DNA of 47,730 bases from an uncultured Bacteroidales bacterium (GCA_900319375.1 ONOI01000006.1:1-47730), one strand, 5' to 3'; shown: positions 9,970 through 19,512, counted from the stretch's first letter. The notes: generated by a model from the sequence alone, not told the origin. Program-made: numbers and translations.

Positions 9970-10982
9970 TCGGAAAGTGTTACTTTGCCTCCGTGGGAGA
10001 AGTCACCGGGGACTATTCCTCTTCTGGAGGCGAGTTCTACGATAAGAAGCTGGAGAGGAAGTACGGCAAGGACTGGGAACAGTTCGGGAGCGCATGGTTC
10101 AGTCTCCAAAACCTCGATTCCGGCGAAAGCCCCGGGGTGGGGATTGCGGTCCGTGACGAGCAGGACATTGCCTCCATAGCGGAGGACGTCGTCAACGAGC
10201 CTCAAAGACTGGGCGCGGGTGGGGGACTGGGAGTGGGAAATTATTACCACCGTCATGCCTGGAGCAACCATCTCCAGCGGGCCATGGCGGAAGTCTCCGC
10301 CGGTAAGCGCAGAGGAACTCAGATGAAGGGCTTCGTTACACATCAGCGCCGATTGTCTTGCCACCTGAAAATCGATACCACGGGCTGTGAACTGGATAAA
10401 CGATGCGTCTCCCACCAGATCGGCCGCAAGATTGACCTGTTCGCGGCGGTTCAGGGTCTTCTCGACGGCTTCTGCAAGCCAGTCAGGGTCCCATTTGGTC
10501 TTGATGCCGCAGATAGAGTCGGCAAGTGCAAGAGCGGCCATCCACGAGGTGATGAAGGTCTTGGTAGAAGTCATCTCCTCCTTTCCGGCTTTGGTCTGAA
10601 TGACCGTTCCGGCCATCGAAGCCAGGCTGCTCTGCGGCTCATTTGTGATAGCCACGACTCTCTCCTTGGGAAGGGATAGTTCGCGCAGGAGCTGCACGGT
10701 CTCGTAGCTCTCTCCCGACTGGGAAATCGCGACGAGAAGGGTGTCTTCGACGAGTACCTTCTGACCGTAGTGGAGCAGTTCTCCGGCATTCTCACAGAAC
10801 GCGGGAACGCCCCGTCCCTCGAGAACGAGAGAAAAGGCGCCCGCTACGAAGTATGAACTGCCCATGCCTGTGGCGACAATGCGGGAATACCCTCCGGCAG
10901 GCATCGAAGCCTGCCGGAGGTACTCCGCAGTGTCCCGGACGGCGCCGGGCTGTTCGAGGATTTCCTTCAGAAAGGGTATCAT
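9966..10982 (-). CDS. SIS-domain sugar isomerase/deaminase (GlmS-isomerase-like)
   Basis: A cytosolic 338-residue protein with two SIS domains and no glutaminase domain, so it resembles the isomerase half of GlmS and the AgaS/FrlB/GlmD group. Phosphosugar-binding motifs are TGMGSSYF (38-45) and SQSGES (87-92), followed by STKTFITS and, in the second domain, NEALHLSSSALTGGDFRHGP. Such enzymes deaminate or isomerise hexosamine-6-phosphates or related sugar phosphates. Being inside an operon of secreted glycosidases, it most likely handles the amino sugar released by GH20/GH2 after import and phosphorylation; no kinase for this step is visible here. Start is 1 bp after the stop of the lipoprotein gene upstream and its stop overlaps the GH2 start. 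Confidence 0.88.
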   Translation of the reverse strand: MIPFLKEILEQPGAVRDTAEYLRQASMPAGGYSRIVATGMGSSYFVAGAFSLVLEGRGVPAFCENAGELLHYGQKVLVEDTLLVAISQSGESYETVQLLRELSLPKERVVAITNEPQSSLASMAGTVIQTKAGKEEMTSTKTFITSWMAALALADSICGIKTKWDPDWLAEAVEKTLNRREQVNLAADLVGDASFIQFTARGIDFQVARQSALMCNEALHLSSSALTGGDFRHGPLEMVAPGMTVVIISHSQSPTRAQSLRLVDDVLRYGGNVLLVTDRNPHPGAFAGIEVLETEPCAPELFPVLAVLPLQLLIVELASRRGIVPGDFSHGGKVTLSE

Positions 10983-10983
10983 C

Positions 10984-12597
10984 CTAGTCGTTGAAGGTGA
11001 TTTCGTAAGCGATGAGGCCGATATTCATGGCGAAGCCGTAGACCTGGATCTTGTTGGTTCCGCTGGTGGCAAACACCACATCGCCGATCTGATTCTGGTT
11101 GGCGGCGATGGCGTTGGGGCCGAGGACGGTTCCCTCATAGGCGTGAGGAGACATCATGCCCTGTGCACCGTAGCCCATACCCTCAATGATGCCTTCTTCG
11201 TTGGCAGAACTGCGAGAAGCGAAGATGAGACCGTCAGTAAGGGATGTTGTGGTAGGTGTTGCTCCAATTTCGCTGACAACGAGCTGATAGTAGAACTGAT
11301 TGTTGCTGTATTCATCGGTCTTTCCGGTGTACCAGCCGTTGAGCACGCCGAAGAGTTTATGCCCAGCAAAGTCGATGTAATCACCTGCGATGGCGTTGCG
11401 CTGATAGGTACCGCCGCCCATATACCAGTAACTGCCCAGATCGAAGAGGGTTGTGCCGTTGTGGGTGATATACTGACGGAAGTTGCCAGATACGCTGATG
11501 TAGTCGATTGCATCGCCAGTCTTGCCGGTTCCGGCTGTAGGGACGACAGCTGATGAATACCACAGCGATCCTTCGTAGAGGTTGGTCTTGGGATAGGTGG
11601 CATCCGGCTTGCCTCCAGTGTAGGTCACGAACGCTGCCACACCCTGTGATGGAGCGGTGGTGGCTGCAACTGCATCTGCACTGAGGTCACCCGCGATCTT
11701 GAGATTGCTGAAAGCGTAGGTGTTGCTTGCCCAGTGCCACATTCCAGCCCAAAGGGAAGCCTTGGGCTTGCTGCTGATGCCATCGTACCACACGAGGTCG
11801 CGCACATCACCATTGGCGCCGGATCCTTCGCGGTTGTCGACATAGTAGAATGCTGCGAGATGTCCTGCATCATCGGAAGCGATAGCCCAGATAGGCAGAT
11901 TGGCCACGCCTTCGGTGTTGACGAGGTTGTTGCCGAGGTACTCGCCTGTGAAGCGGTTGTAGACCGGCATTTCGGAGGAGTTGGCAGCATTGGAGAGGAT
12001 GAGATAGTCTCCTACGACTGCGATAGTGCGGTGTGCGTCCCTGACCATTCCGTGGGGATTCTCGACTGTAGGCTGGAAGCCGAAGAGAGGTTTTACCGTG
12101 ATGGGAGGAAGCGGTTCGCTGTCCTTCGGAAGAGTGATCTTGGTGCCGTCGGCAAATACGAGAGTCACCGTGTCGCCGTTGTCGATGAAGTCGACAAGGT
12201 ATGAGTCTCCGCCGGTGCCGTCGGCTCCGTCCTTGCCATCCTTACCGGGAGCTCCGTCTTGACCGTCTTTGCCGTCTTTGCCGGGAGCGCCGTCCTTTCC
12301 GTCGGCGCCGTCTTCACCGTAGTAGATCTCAATGGGATCCATGTTGGTAAAGTAAATCGTGTAGCCGATGATGTTGCCTTCGGTGTCCTTGATGGGCTGA
12401 TAGTCGGTGATCGACTCGTTGGCAGAAGCCGCTTCAGCGAGTTTCTTCACGGCATCGACCTGATTCTGAAGGTCCTTGACCTGCTCCTGAAGGGTAGTTA
12501 CATCCTTCTTCAGGGCGTTGAACTCCTCCGTGAGATCGGGAGCGCAACCTGCAATCATCAGGCAGAGCGCTGCGATGGGAATAAATAACTTTTTCAT
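10984..12597 (-). CDS. Surface lipoprotein: coiled coil, collagen-like repeat, propeller-like domain
   Basis: A 537-residue lipoprotein (C18 in MIAGC). Residues about 22-58 are a heptad-rich coiled coil; about 60-93 and 131-155 match the DUF4988-like module found at the start of many Bacteroidales surface lipoproteins. Residues 94-130 are about twelve Gly-X-Y triplets, mostly GKD, GAP and GAD, like bacterial collagen. From about residue 168 (KPLFGFQPTVENPHG) to the end it is clearly paralogous to the C-terminal domain of the next gene upstream, with matching blocks such as YLILSN and FTGEYL; the repeated short strands suggest a propeller (inference). Placed after SusD, it probably binds glycan at the cell surface. 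The coiled coil and collagen-like part would favour trimers on a stalk. Confidence 0.8.
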   Translation of the reverse strand: MKKLFIPIAALCLMIAGCAPDLTEEFNALKKDVTTLQEQVKDLQNQVDAVKKLAEAASANESITDYQPIKDTEGNIIGYTIYFTNMDPIEIYYGEDGADGKDGAPGKDGKDGQDGAPGKDGKDGADGTGGDSYLVDFIDNGDTVTLVFADGTKITLPKDSEPLPPITVKPLFGFQPTVENPHGMVRDAHRTIAVVGDYLILSNAANSSEMPVYNRFTGEYLGNNLVNTEGVANLPIWAIASDDAGHLAAFYYVDNREGSGANGDVRDLVWYDGISSKPKASLWAGMWHWASNTYAFSNLKIAGDLSADAVAATTAPSQGVAAFVTYTGGKPDATYPKTNLYEGSLWYSSAVVPTAGTGKTGDAIDYISVSGNFRQYITHNGTTLFDLGSYWYMGGGTYQRNAIAGDYIDFAGHKLFGVLNGWYTGKTDEYSNNQFYYQLVVSEIGATPTTTSLTDGLIFASRSSANEEGIIEGMGYGAQGMMSPHAYEGTVLGPNAIAANQNQIGDVVFATSGTNKIQVYGFAMNIGLIAYEITFND

Positions 12598-12619
12598 TTT
12601 GGTATGTGTTAGTGTGTGA

Positions 12620-14536
12620 TTAAAGTGCGAGTGAAGTCAGATTCCAGCCGACCAGTCCCTGATCGGTGGAGAGGAAATAGAGTTGGACTGACATGCCGTC
12701 GTTGCCGCGGGCAAATACCACGTCGGTCGTCTGGTCGGTGTTGCCCTTGAGGACGGTTGCGCCTGACTCGTAGGCATGAGGCGAGATCATCGCAGTGGGG
12801 ATCACTCCGTTGGAGCCTTCGAAGTTGCTGGTATTGCCGTCGATGCCGCCTTCGCGGGTGTCGAAGATGAATCCGCCCGTGAACGAGCTTGTCGCAGGGA
12901 ATGCGCCCACGTCGGAAACGAAGCAGCGCCAGTACATCTGGAGGACGTCATCGACGCTCTTCTGGGCGTAGGTTCCGTTCATCACGGCAAGCAGGTGGGC
13001 GCCGTTGAATTCGATGTAGTCCATTGAGCCTACGGGGTGCTGGTAGTCGTAGCCTCCGGTGTATTTCCACCAGTGTGAGTCGGGAAGGTCGAAGCACACG
13101 CCCTGGCTTCCTTCATCGTTGCCCTTGGCGTAGATAAATGTCGACCTGAAGGTGGCGGAGGTCCAGAAGTACTCAAGCGCACTGGGATCGCTGGTGATAG
13201 GTTTGACCTTGCAGGCGTTCCAGAACGACGCTGCCGTGCCGGGAAGTCCGGAGGGCCACTGGACGAAGGCCGGCCACTGCGGGCTGCCGTTCTTGAAGCG
13301 CACGAACACCGGCCTTACGTGGGACTTGGACATGGTGGCGATAATTGCATCGCCGCTGGTAAGGTCGCCGCAGACGGTGACAGTCCTGAAGAAGTCGAAA
13401 TCCTTGGTGCCGCCGAAGCCGTAAGGAGCGTTGAGCCAGCCGGAACCTGCAACAGCAGCCTCCATAATTAGGGTAGGCTTGTTCTCTATGCCGTCCTTCC
13501 ACAGATAGCCGTAGACGGTCTGGTTGTCTGTCGTGTGGTGGAGCACAGGCAGTTTGTCAGCCGCATAGGTGCTGACATAGGTCACGGCGAACAGATGTCC
13601 GGCATCGTCCGAGGTGATGGCGTGGATCTCGGCATTGGAGACTATTCCTTCGGTATTGACCGTCACGTCGGGCAGATATTCCCCGGTGAAGCGGTCATAC
13701 ACAGGCATCTTGCTGAAATCTACAGAATTGGACAGGATCAGGTAATTGCCGATCACTGCCATCGTCCTGTTGCCGCCCTGGGTGAATCCGCGCGGATCGC
13801 TGACGGTAGGCTGCCAGCCGAAGAGGGCCTTGACCTGGCCTACGCCATAGTCGACAGTCTTGGGAGTCTCGAATGCAATAGCATAGGTATTGCGGACCTT
13901 TTCGCTCTGAGAGACGACAGTGATGTCCTTGCCCTGGGTGATATCTATCGTACCGTCGGCATTTTTGGCCTCACTCTCGAAAGTCGCCCAAGGCGAAATC
14001 GAAAGCTGGGCTTTCTGCAGATCGGGAGTGTTTTCGGGGGTAATCAGCACGCTGAACGTACCCTTGCCGCCGTCTACAGGCTGCCGCACGGCGTTTACTA
14101 TCTGCGCTGAAACCAAGCCGTTCAAGACTGCGGCGTCGGACTTGCGGTAATCTGCGCTGATTCTCATGTCGATCTTTTTGCCGTTGGCATAGATGAGGGT
14201 AGTGGCGATTCCTTCTGCAAGGTTGTGGATTCCGGCAATTGACGGATTGAACTTAGCTCCCTTGGGGAGTGTCGCCGTTACTTTCATCTGGGTGAGATCG
14301 CCTTGGACAGGGTTGGTGTCGCTCAGGTAATAAGGGACCTGGATGACGGCGGTTCCGGCTTCCAGATCTATCACAGACTCATACTCCGTGTTGAGATCCG
14401 TAATGAGCATTCCCTTGATCACGAGGCCCTGGATGTTCTCGCTGTCCTCGAAGGAAAAGTCGGGGTGCTCAGGCTGCACGCAGGCCTGCAGGAGTGCAAG
14501 CGCTGCGACACTGATATATAACAAAGTCTTTTTCAT
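12620..14536 (-). CDS. DUF5018-like surface lipoprotein, putative glycan-binding protein
   Basis: A 638-residue lipoprotein (C19 in LLQAC). Residues about 25-215 contain two beta-sandwich-like stretches typical of DUF5018-type proteins (for example DLEAGTAVIQVPYYLSDTNPVQGDLTQ is split over 60-90). From about residue 235 (KALFGWQPTVSDPRG) the rest matches the C-terminal domain of the gene downstream. The gene sits directly after SusD (14 bp gap), the usual place of SusE/SusF-type surface glycan-binding proteins, which supports that role. No catalytic motif is seen. The two paralogues differ in their N-terminal parts, which suggests one binding domain presented on two different scaffolds. Confidence 0.8.
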   Translation of the reverse strand: MKKTLLYISVAALALLQACVQPEHPDFSFEDSENIQGLVIKGMLITDLNTEYESVIDLEAGTAVIQVPYYLSDTNPVQGDLTQMKVTATLPKGAKFNPSIAGIHNLAEGIATTLIYANGKKIDMRISADYRKSDAAVLNGLVSAQIVNAVRQPVDGGKGTFSVLITPENTPDLQKAQLSISPWATFESEAKNADGTIDITQGKDITVVSQSEKVRNTYAIAFETPKTVDYGVGQVKALFGWQPTVSDPRGFTQGGNRTMAVIGNYLILSNSVDFSKMPVYDRFTGEYLPDVTVNTEGIVSNAEIHAITSDDAGHLFAVTYVSTYAADKLPVLHHTTDNQTVYGYLWKDGIENKPTLIMEAAVAGSGWLNAPYGFGGTKDFDFFRTVTVCGDLTSGDAIIATMSKSHVRPVFVRFKNGSPQWPAFVQWPSGLPGTAASFWNACKVKPITSDPSALEYFWTSATFRSTFIYAKGNDEGSQGVCFDLPDSHWWKYTGGYDYQHPVGSMDYIEFNGAHLLAVMNGTYAQKSVDDVLQMYWRCFVSDVGAFPATSSFTGGFIFDTREGGIDGNTSNFEGSNGVIPTAMISPHAYESGATVLKGNTDQTTDVVFARGNDGMSVQLYFLSTDQGLVGWNLTSLAL

Positions 14537-14550
14537 CGCTCAAACTGTCG

Positions 14551-16236
14551 TTACAGCCATGCGTCGTTTTGGACGCAGAGCCTGTTGTTCTGGAGTTCCG
14601 AATAGGGAATGGGGAAGATGTTGTACTTCGCGGGGAACTGGCGGTCCTGGGTGTCGGCCTCGATCCTCTCGTAGCTGAAGTTGCCGTAGATGTCCGGGGT
14701 GATCTTCACGCCGTGGACACGGGTGCCGTTGAGCACTTCCTGAGCCTTTCCCCAGCGTATAAGGTCGAAATAGCGGTGACCTTCCAGGCCAAGCTCGCAT
14801 ACCCTCTCCTTTGAGAGATCTTCGAGGTAGGCATTCCAGTTGCCGCGGCGCGGAAGGGGATCCATGCCGACCCTGGAGCGGATTTCATTGAGGTCTTTGT
14901 AGGCCCCAACAAAATCGTTGAGCCTTGCGGCGGCCTCGCTGCGTATGAGATAGATCTCCGCAAGCCTCATCTCAATCCAGGTCTGGCCGCTGAGGATGCT
15001 GGTATAGTTCATCCCGGCTGCATCGCTCAGGTACTTGCGGAAGATATAGCCCGTAGTAGAGCGGTGGTCATTGTCCTGGCCGGTGGTCTTGAAGGTCATG
15101 AAACCGTCGGTTCCTCCGTCATAAAGCTGGAGGGTGCGGCCGCGCCATGTCGCGCCATTGTAGAGGATCGAAGCATAGAAGCGGGGATCGCGGTTGTCGA
15201 AAGGCTTATTGCCATAGGCCGCGAGGTTGTCCCAGTCGAACTTCTGCCAGGTGCTGCCGACCTTGATGTCGAAGAATCCGGCATACTCGTCGGTTGGAGT
15301 AGCTGCGGCGCCGACAGACACATTGAAGGCAGCTCCGTCGCCCGGAGGGCAGAAGTAGCTGTTGAAGTTGTGTTGGCGGGCAGCCGCGCTTCCGCTGCTC
15401 TCCTTGAAGTAGACGGGAAGGATGATCTCCGTGTTGAACGGATTGGAGAAGATCGAGTTGTAGGCCGAGCCCGCTACGAGCGAATATGTTCCGGAGGTGA
15501 TAACCGAGTCGGCAGCATCGTAGGCCTCCTGCCAGCGGCCGGCGTAAAGGGCCGCGCGGGCTTTCATGCCGAGGGCGGCGCCTTTGGTGGCACGGCCGGC
15601 GTCGTCCCCAGTCCAGCTTGCCGGAAGTACGGCGGCAGCCTTGTCGTATTCGCCGAGGATGAAATCCCAGCATTCTTCTTCGCTGGAACGGGCTTTCGCC
15701 TTCTCTTTGGGGCCATCGACGGCGTCTTCGCGTGTGCGGAGGATCACTCCGCCATGGCGAAGGACAAGTTCCTGATAGGCGAATGCACGGAGGAAACGGC
15801 ATTCGGCCACACGGATGGCAAGGGCTTCTTTATTGAGCCTGTCGGCATAGCCGTAGTGGATATCGAAGAAGAGTTCGTTGATCTGACGGATGTAGGAGTA
15901 CATCGACGACCAATTGGAACGGAAGTTGCCCTCGGGCGTGAGAATAGAAGCCGGACTGTAGAAGAACTGATTGACAGTTCCGCCGTTTACGCCCCACCAG
16001 GAGTATTTCACGAGGTCGGTCACACCGTCGTCGAATATGTAGCCGTTTGCTATATCGGCATTGGCGTATAGGACGCCGTAGAAACTCTTGACGAAAAGGT
16101 CGAGATTGGCATCGGATGCGTAGACGACATCTTCGTTGTAGTAGCTCACGGGGCTGAGGTCTATATTCTTCTCGGCGCAGGAAACCGTGAGAGCAAGTGC
16201 GGCAGTAACCGCCATTATGTAGTTGTGTGCTTTCAT
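14551..16236 (-). CDS. susD: SusD/RagB family glycan-binding lipoprotein
   Basis: A 561-residue outer-membrane lipoprotein that closes over its SusC partner as the lid of the importer and helps capture glycan. The ATG at 16236 is chosen because it gives a proper lipoprotein signal (C20 in ALTVSC) and follows the SusC stop by 13 bp; an upstream in-frame ATG would overlap SusC. SusD features include the helical N-terminal repeats (QINELFFDIHYG, ECRFLRAFAYQELVLRHGGV), the SusD-like middle, and the C-terminal EIYLIRSEAAARLN...YKDLNEIRSRVGMDPLP and KERVCELGLEGHRYFDLIRWG blocks. Operon position right after SusC is canonical. Confidence 0.97.
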   Translation of the reverse strand: MKAHNYIMAVTAALALTVSCAEKNIDLSPVSYYNEDVVYASDANLDLFVKSFYGVLYANADIANGYIFDDGVTDLVKYSWWGVNGGTVNQFFYSPASILTPEGNFRSNWSSMYSYIRQINELFFDIHYGYADRLNKEALAIRVAECRFLRAFAYQELVLRHGGVILRTREDAVDGPKEKAKARSSEEECWDFILGEYDKAAAVLPASWTGDDAGRATKGAALGMKARAALYAGRWQEAYDAADSVITSGTYSLVAGSAYNSIFSNPFNTEIILPVYFKESSGSAAARQHNFNSYFCPPGDGAAFNVSVGAAATPTDEYAGFFDIKVGSTWQKFDWDNLAAYGNKPFDNRDPRFYASILYNGATWRGRTLQLYDGGTDGFMTFKTTGQDNDHRSTTGYIFRKYLSDAAGMNYTSILSGQTWIEMRLAEIYLIRSEAAARLNDFVGAYKDLNEIRSRVGMDPLPRRGNWNAYLEDLSKERVCELGLEGHRYFDLIRWGKAQEVLNGTRVHGVKITPDIYGNFSYERIEADTQDRQFPAKYNIFPIPYSELQNNRLCVQNDAWL

Positions 16237-16249
16237 CTTTGCCGTGAGT

Positions 16250-19200
16250 TTAGAAATTGACATCAATACCGAACGTGACGGTGCGCTGCTGGGGATAGTA
16301 GCCTGTCACCACGTTGGGACTTTCCGGATCGAGATACTTGAATTGGGTGAAGGTCAGCAGATTGGTCCCGCTCACGAATGCACGGATGCTTTCCATGCCG
16401 ACCACGCGGGTCCAGCTGCGGGGAAGCGTGTAGCCCAGACTGACGTTCTTTAGGCGGAGATATGCTCCGTTGCGCTTCCAGAAGTCGGATACCCGGTAGT
16501 TGTTGCGGTAGGAGCTGGCGTTTGCCGAAAGCCTGGGATATGTGGCGTCGGTGTTGTCAGGTCTCCAGGACTGCTCTACGAGGTAGAGCGGTGCGTTGTC
16601 GTAGTTACCATACCAGGGCTTGGTAAGAGGGGTCGCGTCGTTGGTGCCGTTGGTCCATGCTCCGAGGAGCATCTTGTCGCAGAGGGCTCCGCCCTGGAAC
16701 TGCACGTTGAGATCGAATCCTTTCCAGGTCGCGTCGAACTGAAGCGCATACATGAGTTCGGGCCTTGGATTGCGTGCTATCCATACGTAGTCGTCGCCGT
16801 CGATGCGGCCGTCGCCGTTCTGGTCGACATACTTGATGTCTCCGATCTTGGGTTCTACACCGGCGGGGGCGTTGTCAACCTCTTCCTGGCTCTGATAGAG
16901 TCCGTCGGACTCAAGTCCGAGGATGGAGCCCCATGGCGTTCCGATCATGTCCTGCCAGGGAAGGATATTGTCGGCCTGACGGTGCCTGATGACGCGGTTG
17001 TGGGCCCAAGAGATGTTGCCGTTAACCCTGTAGACAAGGTCGCCGACCTTATTGGAGTGATTGAGAGAGAGTTCGAAGCCACGGTTGTCGAAGATACCCG
17101 AATTCTCGTACGTGGGGTAGTGACCGCCAAGAGAGGGAGGGAATGCCGCGGTAATGGGGTCGAGGATGTCGTAGGTATACTTGTAGAACCAGTCGAATTC
17201 GACTCCGAGAAGGCCCTTCCACGCACCGAACTCGACTCCGAGATCGTAGGTGCGGATGTGCTCCCAGGTAAGGTCGAAGTTGGGGTAAGAGGTCAGGTTG
17301 TACATAGTCGCCTGGGGGATGCGCCCGAGGGCGGTGCCGTTGGCATTGAGGTAGAAGTTCTTCCTATACTGGTAGGGCACGACGTTGTCATTTCCGACTT
17401 CGCCCACCGAGGCCCTTAGTTTCAGAAGGTCGACCTGGGGGAGTGCATCCCTGAGGAAATCTTCCTTGGAGATGACCCATCCGGCAGACACGGCGGGGAA
17501 GAAGCCCCAGCGGTGGCCCTTGCCGAACTTGTAGGATCCGTCGTAGCGGCCGAGAATCTCAACCAGGTAGCGGTCGTCGTAGGCGTAGTTGAACCTTCCG
17601 ATAAAACTCGAATAACCGGTGTACTCGCGGCCGGAACTGTTTTTGGCCGTCGATGCGTCGGCAAAAATCAGTTCGTCGATATCGAGCAGAGAAAACTTCT
17701 GGGCTGAGGTGCTGAAGTTCTTGCCGAAATAGGAGGTCTGCTCGTAGAGGAAGAGCCCGGAGACTTCGTGTTTGCCGAACTTGCGGTTGTAGGAGATTTC
17801 CGGCCTGAGGATGGTATTGTGCGACTTCTGGTCGCCCATATAGAGGTTGCCGTCTGCAAGGGCGTGTGAGCACTCCTTGAGTTCGTAAGTGCGGTCTATG
17901 AAATTCCATGCCATCAGCTTATAAGCGTACGCGAAGGTCTTCGAATCGAGATCCCTCCAGTCGTAGCTGTACTGAAGCGCAAGCTTGAGCCCCTGAAGGA
18001 AAGGCAGGCTGTACTCAACCCTTGCAGTAGTCTCTATCTTCGCTGTTTGGGACATGCTGTAGCCGGAGTGCTGCGCGGCATATTCGGCATTGCCGACCCA
18101 GGCGCCGGACGTACGCATGGCCGAGGTCGCCATCCCGTAGTAGGGAGAGGTCGGATCGACATCGTAGGTCTTCGGGACGAAGGGCAGGGCGAACATGAGA
18201 GCCCAGGGAGTAGTACCGCCCACGGTTGCGTTGGCATAGGTAAGGTTGCCGGGCTGATTGTAGTCCTGGTACATCACTCCGAGGTTAAGGCTGATCTTGA
18301 GATTGTCGTTGGGCCTTGCGTCGATGTTGGTGCGGAAGTTGGTCCTCTTGTTGTAGTGGCCTTCCATGAAGCCTCGCTGGTCCTGGAATCCGCCGGAGAA
18401 GAAGTAGTTGACTTTCTTGCTGCCGCCGCTTACCGACACGTTGTGCTGGTGAGTGAGGGTAGTGCGCAGCATAGGCTCGACCCAGTTGGTGTTCTCTATA
18501 CCGTCGGAAGTGTCACCGTTGGTTGTCGCGGCAATCTCCGCGTCGGTGAAAAACGGCACAGTGTCCTCAAGAGGTATGCCGGTGACCCACTGATCGAGCT
18601 GATAACCGAGATTGTAGTACTTCATGTACTGGTCGCCGGTCATCATCTGCGGAAGGGCGGTGGCATGGTTGACGAGGAGCCTGCCCGTGTACTGGACGCT
18701 GGCCGAACCTTCGTCGCCCCTCTTTGTGGTGATGAGGATGACGCCGTTGGCGCCCCTCATACCATAGATGGCGGCAGAAGCGTCCTTAAGTACGGAGATC
18801 GACTCGATGTCGGCTGGGTTGACTTGGTTCATGTCGCGCTCAACTCCGTCGACGAGCACAAGCACGGTACCCGCGTCGTTGTAGGATGAGTAACCGCGTA
18901 CGAGGATCGAGACCTGGTCGGATCCTGGCTGACCCAGCGACTGCTGGGTGATGATGCCGGGGAGTTTACCGACAAGAGACTGCGATACGTTGGTAGCCGT
19001 GGCCTTTTTGAGTTCCGTGCCGGATACGGCGGCTACCGATCCGGTCACATGGATTTTTTTCTGGGCTCCGTAACCCACGACCACCACCTCGTCGAGGTAG
19101 GTTGTGTCGTCGCGGAGTTCCACATCCAGCTTTGTGCGGCTTCCCACCCTGTATTCCATCTGCTCCATGCCCATGCTGATAAAGACCAGAGTGCTGGAAG

Positions 19201-19417
19201 GCAGCGCTGTGATGGAGTACTTTCCGGATTCGTCGGTACTGGTACCGGTGTTGGTGCCCTTGATCATTACGACAGCTCCGGGGATCGGATTGCCGGCTCC
19301 GTCCGTGACGACGCCGGTAACAGTCTGCTGGGCATGCGCGGCAAAAGCTCCTGCAAACAAGAGCATAGCCACCAGCAGCGTCCTAATTGTTGTAACGTGT
19401 GGCAATGGATTGCTCAT
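16250..19417 (-). CDS. susC: SusC/RagA TonB-linked outer-membrane glycan importer
   Basis: A complete 1055-residue SusC: signal peptide ending AHA (residue about 29), carboxypeptidase-like regulatory domain (30-115; VTGVVTDGAGNPIPGAVVMIKG), the TonB-box-like DEVVVVGYG (about 108-117), plug domain with VLVLVDGVERDMNQVNPADIESISVLKDASAAIYG split over 185-220, and a 22-strand barrel to the C-terminal aromatic residue. It imports large oligosaccharides through the outer membrane with SusD. It heads the operon that runs to about 2010. The promoter -7 box TACCTTTG lies at 19445-19452 and a shared operator-like motif at 19485-19507. Confidence 0.98.
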   Translation of the reverse strand: MSNPLPHVTTIRTLLVAMLLFAGAFAAHAQQTVTGVVTDGAGNPIPGAVVMIKGTNTGTSTDESGKYSITALPSSTLVFISMGMEQMEYRVGSRTKLDVELRDDTTYLDEVVVVGYGAQKKIHVTGSVAAVSGTELKKATATNVSQSLVGKLPGIITQQSLGQPGSDQVSILVRGYSSYNDAGTVLVLVDGVERDMNQVNPADIESISVLKDASAAIYGMRGANGVILITTKRGDEGSASVQYTGRLLVNHATALPQMMTGDQYMKYYNLGYQLDQWVTGIPLEDTVPFFTDAEIAATTNGDTSDGIENTNWVEPMLRTTLTHQHNVSVSGGSKKVNYFFSGGFQDQRGFMEGHYNKRTNFRTNIDARPNDNLKISLNLGVMYQDYNQPGNLTYANATVGGTTPWALMFALPFVPKTYDVDPTSPYYGMATSAMRTSGAWVGNAEYAAQHSGYSMSQTAKIETTARVEYSLPFLQGLKLALQYSYDWRDLDSKTFAYAYKLMAWNFIDRTYELKECSHALADGNLYMGDQKSHNTILRPEISYNRKFGKHEVSGLFLYEQTSYFGKNFSTSAQKFSLLDIDELIFADASTAKNSSGREYTGYSSFIGRFNYAYDDRYLVEILGRYDGSYKFGKGHRWGFFPAVSAGWVISKEDFLRDALPQVDLLKLRASVGEVGNDNVVPYQYRKNFYLNANGTALGRIPQATMYNLTSYPNFDLTWEHIRTYDLGVEFGAWKGLLGVEFDWFYKYTYDILDPITAAFPPSLGGHYPTYENSGIFDNRGFELSLNHSNKVGDLVYRVNGNISWAHNRVIRHRQADNILPWQDMIGTPWGSILGLESDGLYQSQEEVDNAPAGVEPKIGDIKYVDQNGDGRIDGDDYVWIARNPRPELMYALQFDATWKGFDLNVQFQGGALCDKMLLGAWTNGTNDATPLTKPWYGNYDNAPLYLVEQSWRPDNTDATYPRLSANASSYRNNYRVSDFWKRNGAYLRLKNVSLGYTLPRSWTRVVGMESIRAFVSGTNLLTFTQFKYLDPESPNVVTGYYPQQRTVTFGIDVNF

Positions 19418-19444
19418 CGGTTATAGTTATTATTGGTTATGAAT

Positions 19445-19452
19445 CAAAGGTA
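19445..19452 (-). promoter_or_regulatory. -7 promoter box of the SusC operon
   Basis: On the minus strand TACCTTTG matches the Bacteroidota TAnnTTTG element. It gives a leader of roughly 20 bases before the SusC ATG. No TTTG is present at the -33 distance, which fits a promoter that needs an activator bound upstream. Confidence 0.7.
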
Positions 19453-19484
19453 TGATGATTGATTTATTCTTTTTGCGTAATTAC

Positions 19485-19507
19485 CGAAAAATTATCCTCA
19501 AATAGCG
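19485..19507 (-). promoter_or_regulatory. Putative operator shared with the hexuronate operon (copy 1)
   Basis: Minus-strand CGCTATTTGAGGA (19495-19507) followed by TTTCG (19485-19489). The 13-mer is identical to 24415-24427 and both copies end 42 bp upstream of a TAnnTTTG box; 19 of 23 positions match over the full stretch. It starts 5 bp after the stop codon of the XylR-type regulator gene. An activator site of that regulator is the simplest reading; this is inference. Confidence 0.7.
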
Positions 19508-19512
19508 AAGTG

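Noticed and set aside
12200-12320. Tandem-repeat array suggestive of a minisatellite or CRISPR
   Set aside because: It is the coding of the Gly-X-Y collagen-like segment; repeat units are in frame with the gene and there are no spacers.
15064-16071. Plus-strand open frame of 335 codons opposite susD
   Set aside because: Shadow of a complete SusD gene; no independent support.
18047-18889. Plus-strand open frame of 280 codons opposite susC
   Set aside because: Shadow frame; the minus-strand SusC is full length with all domains.
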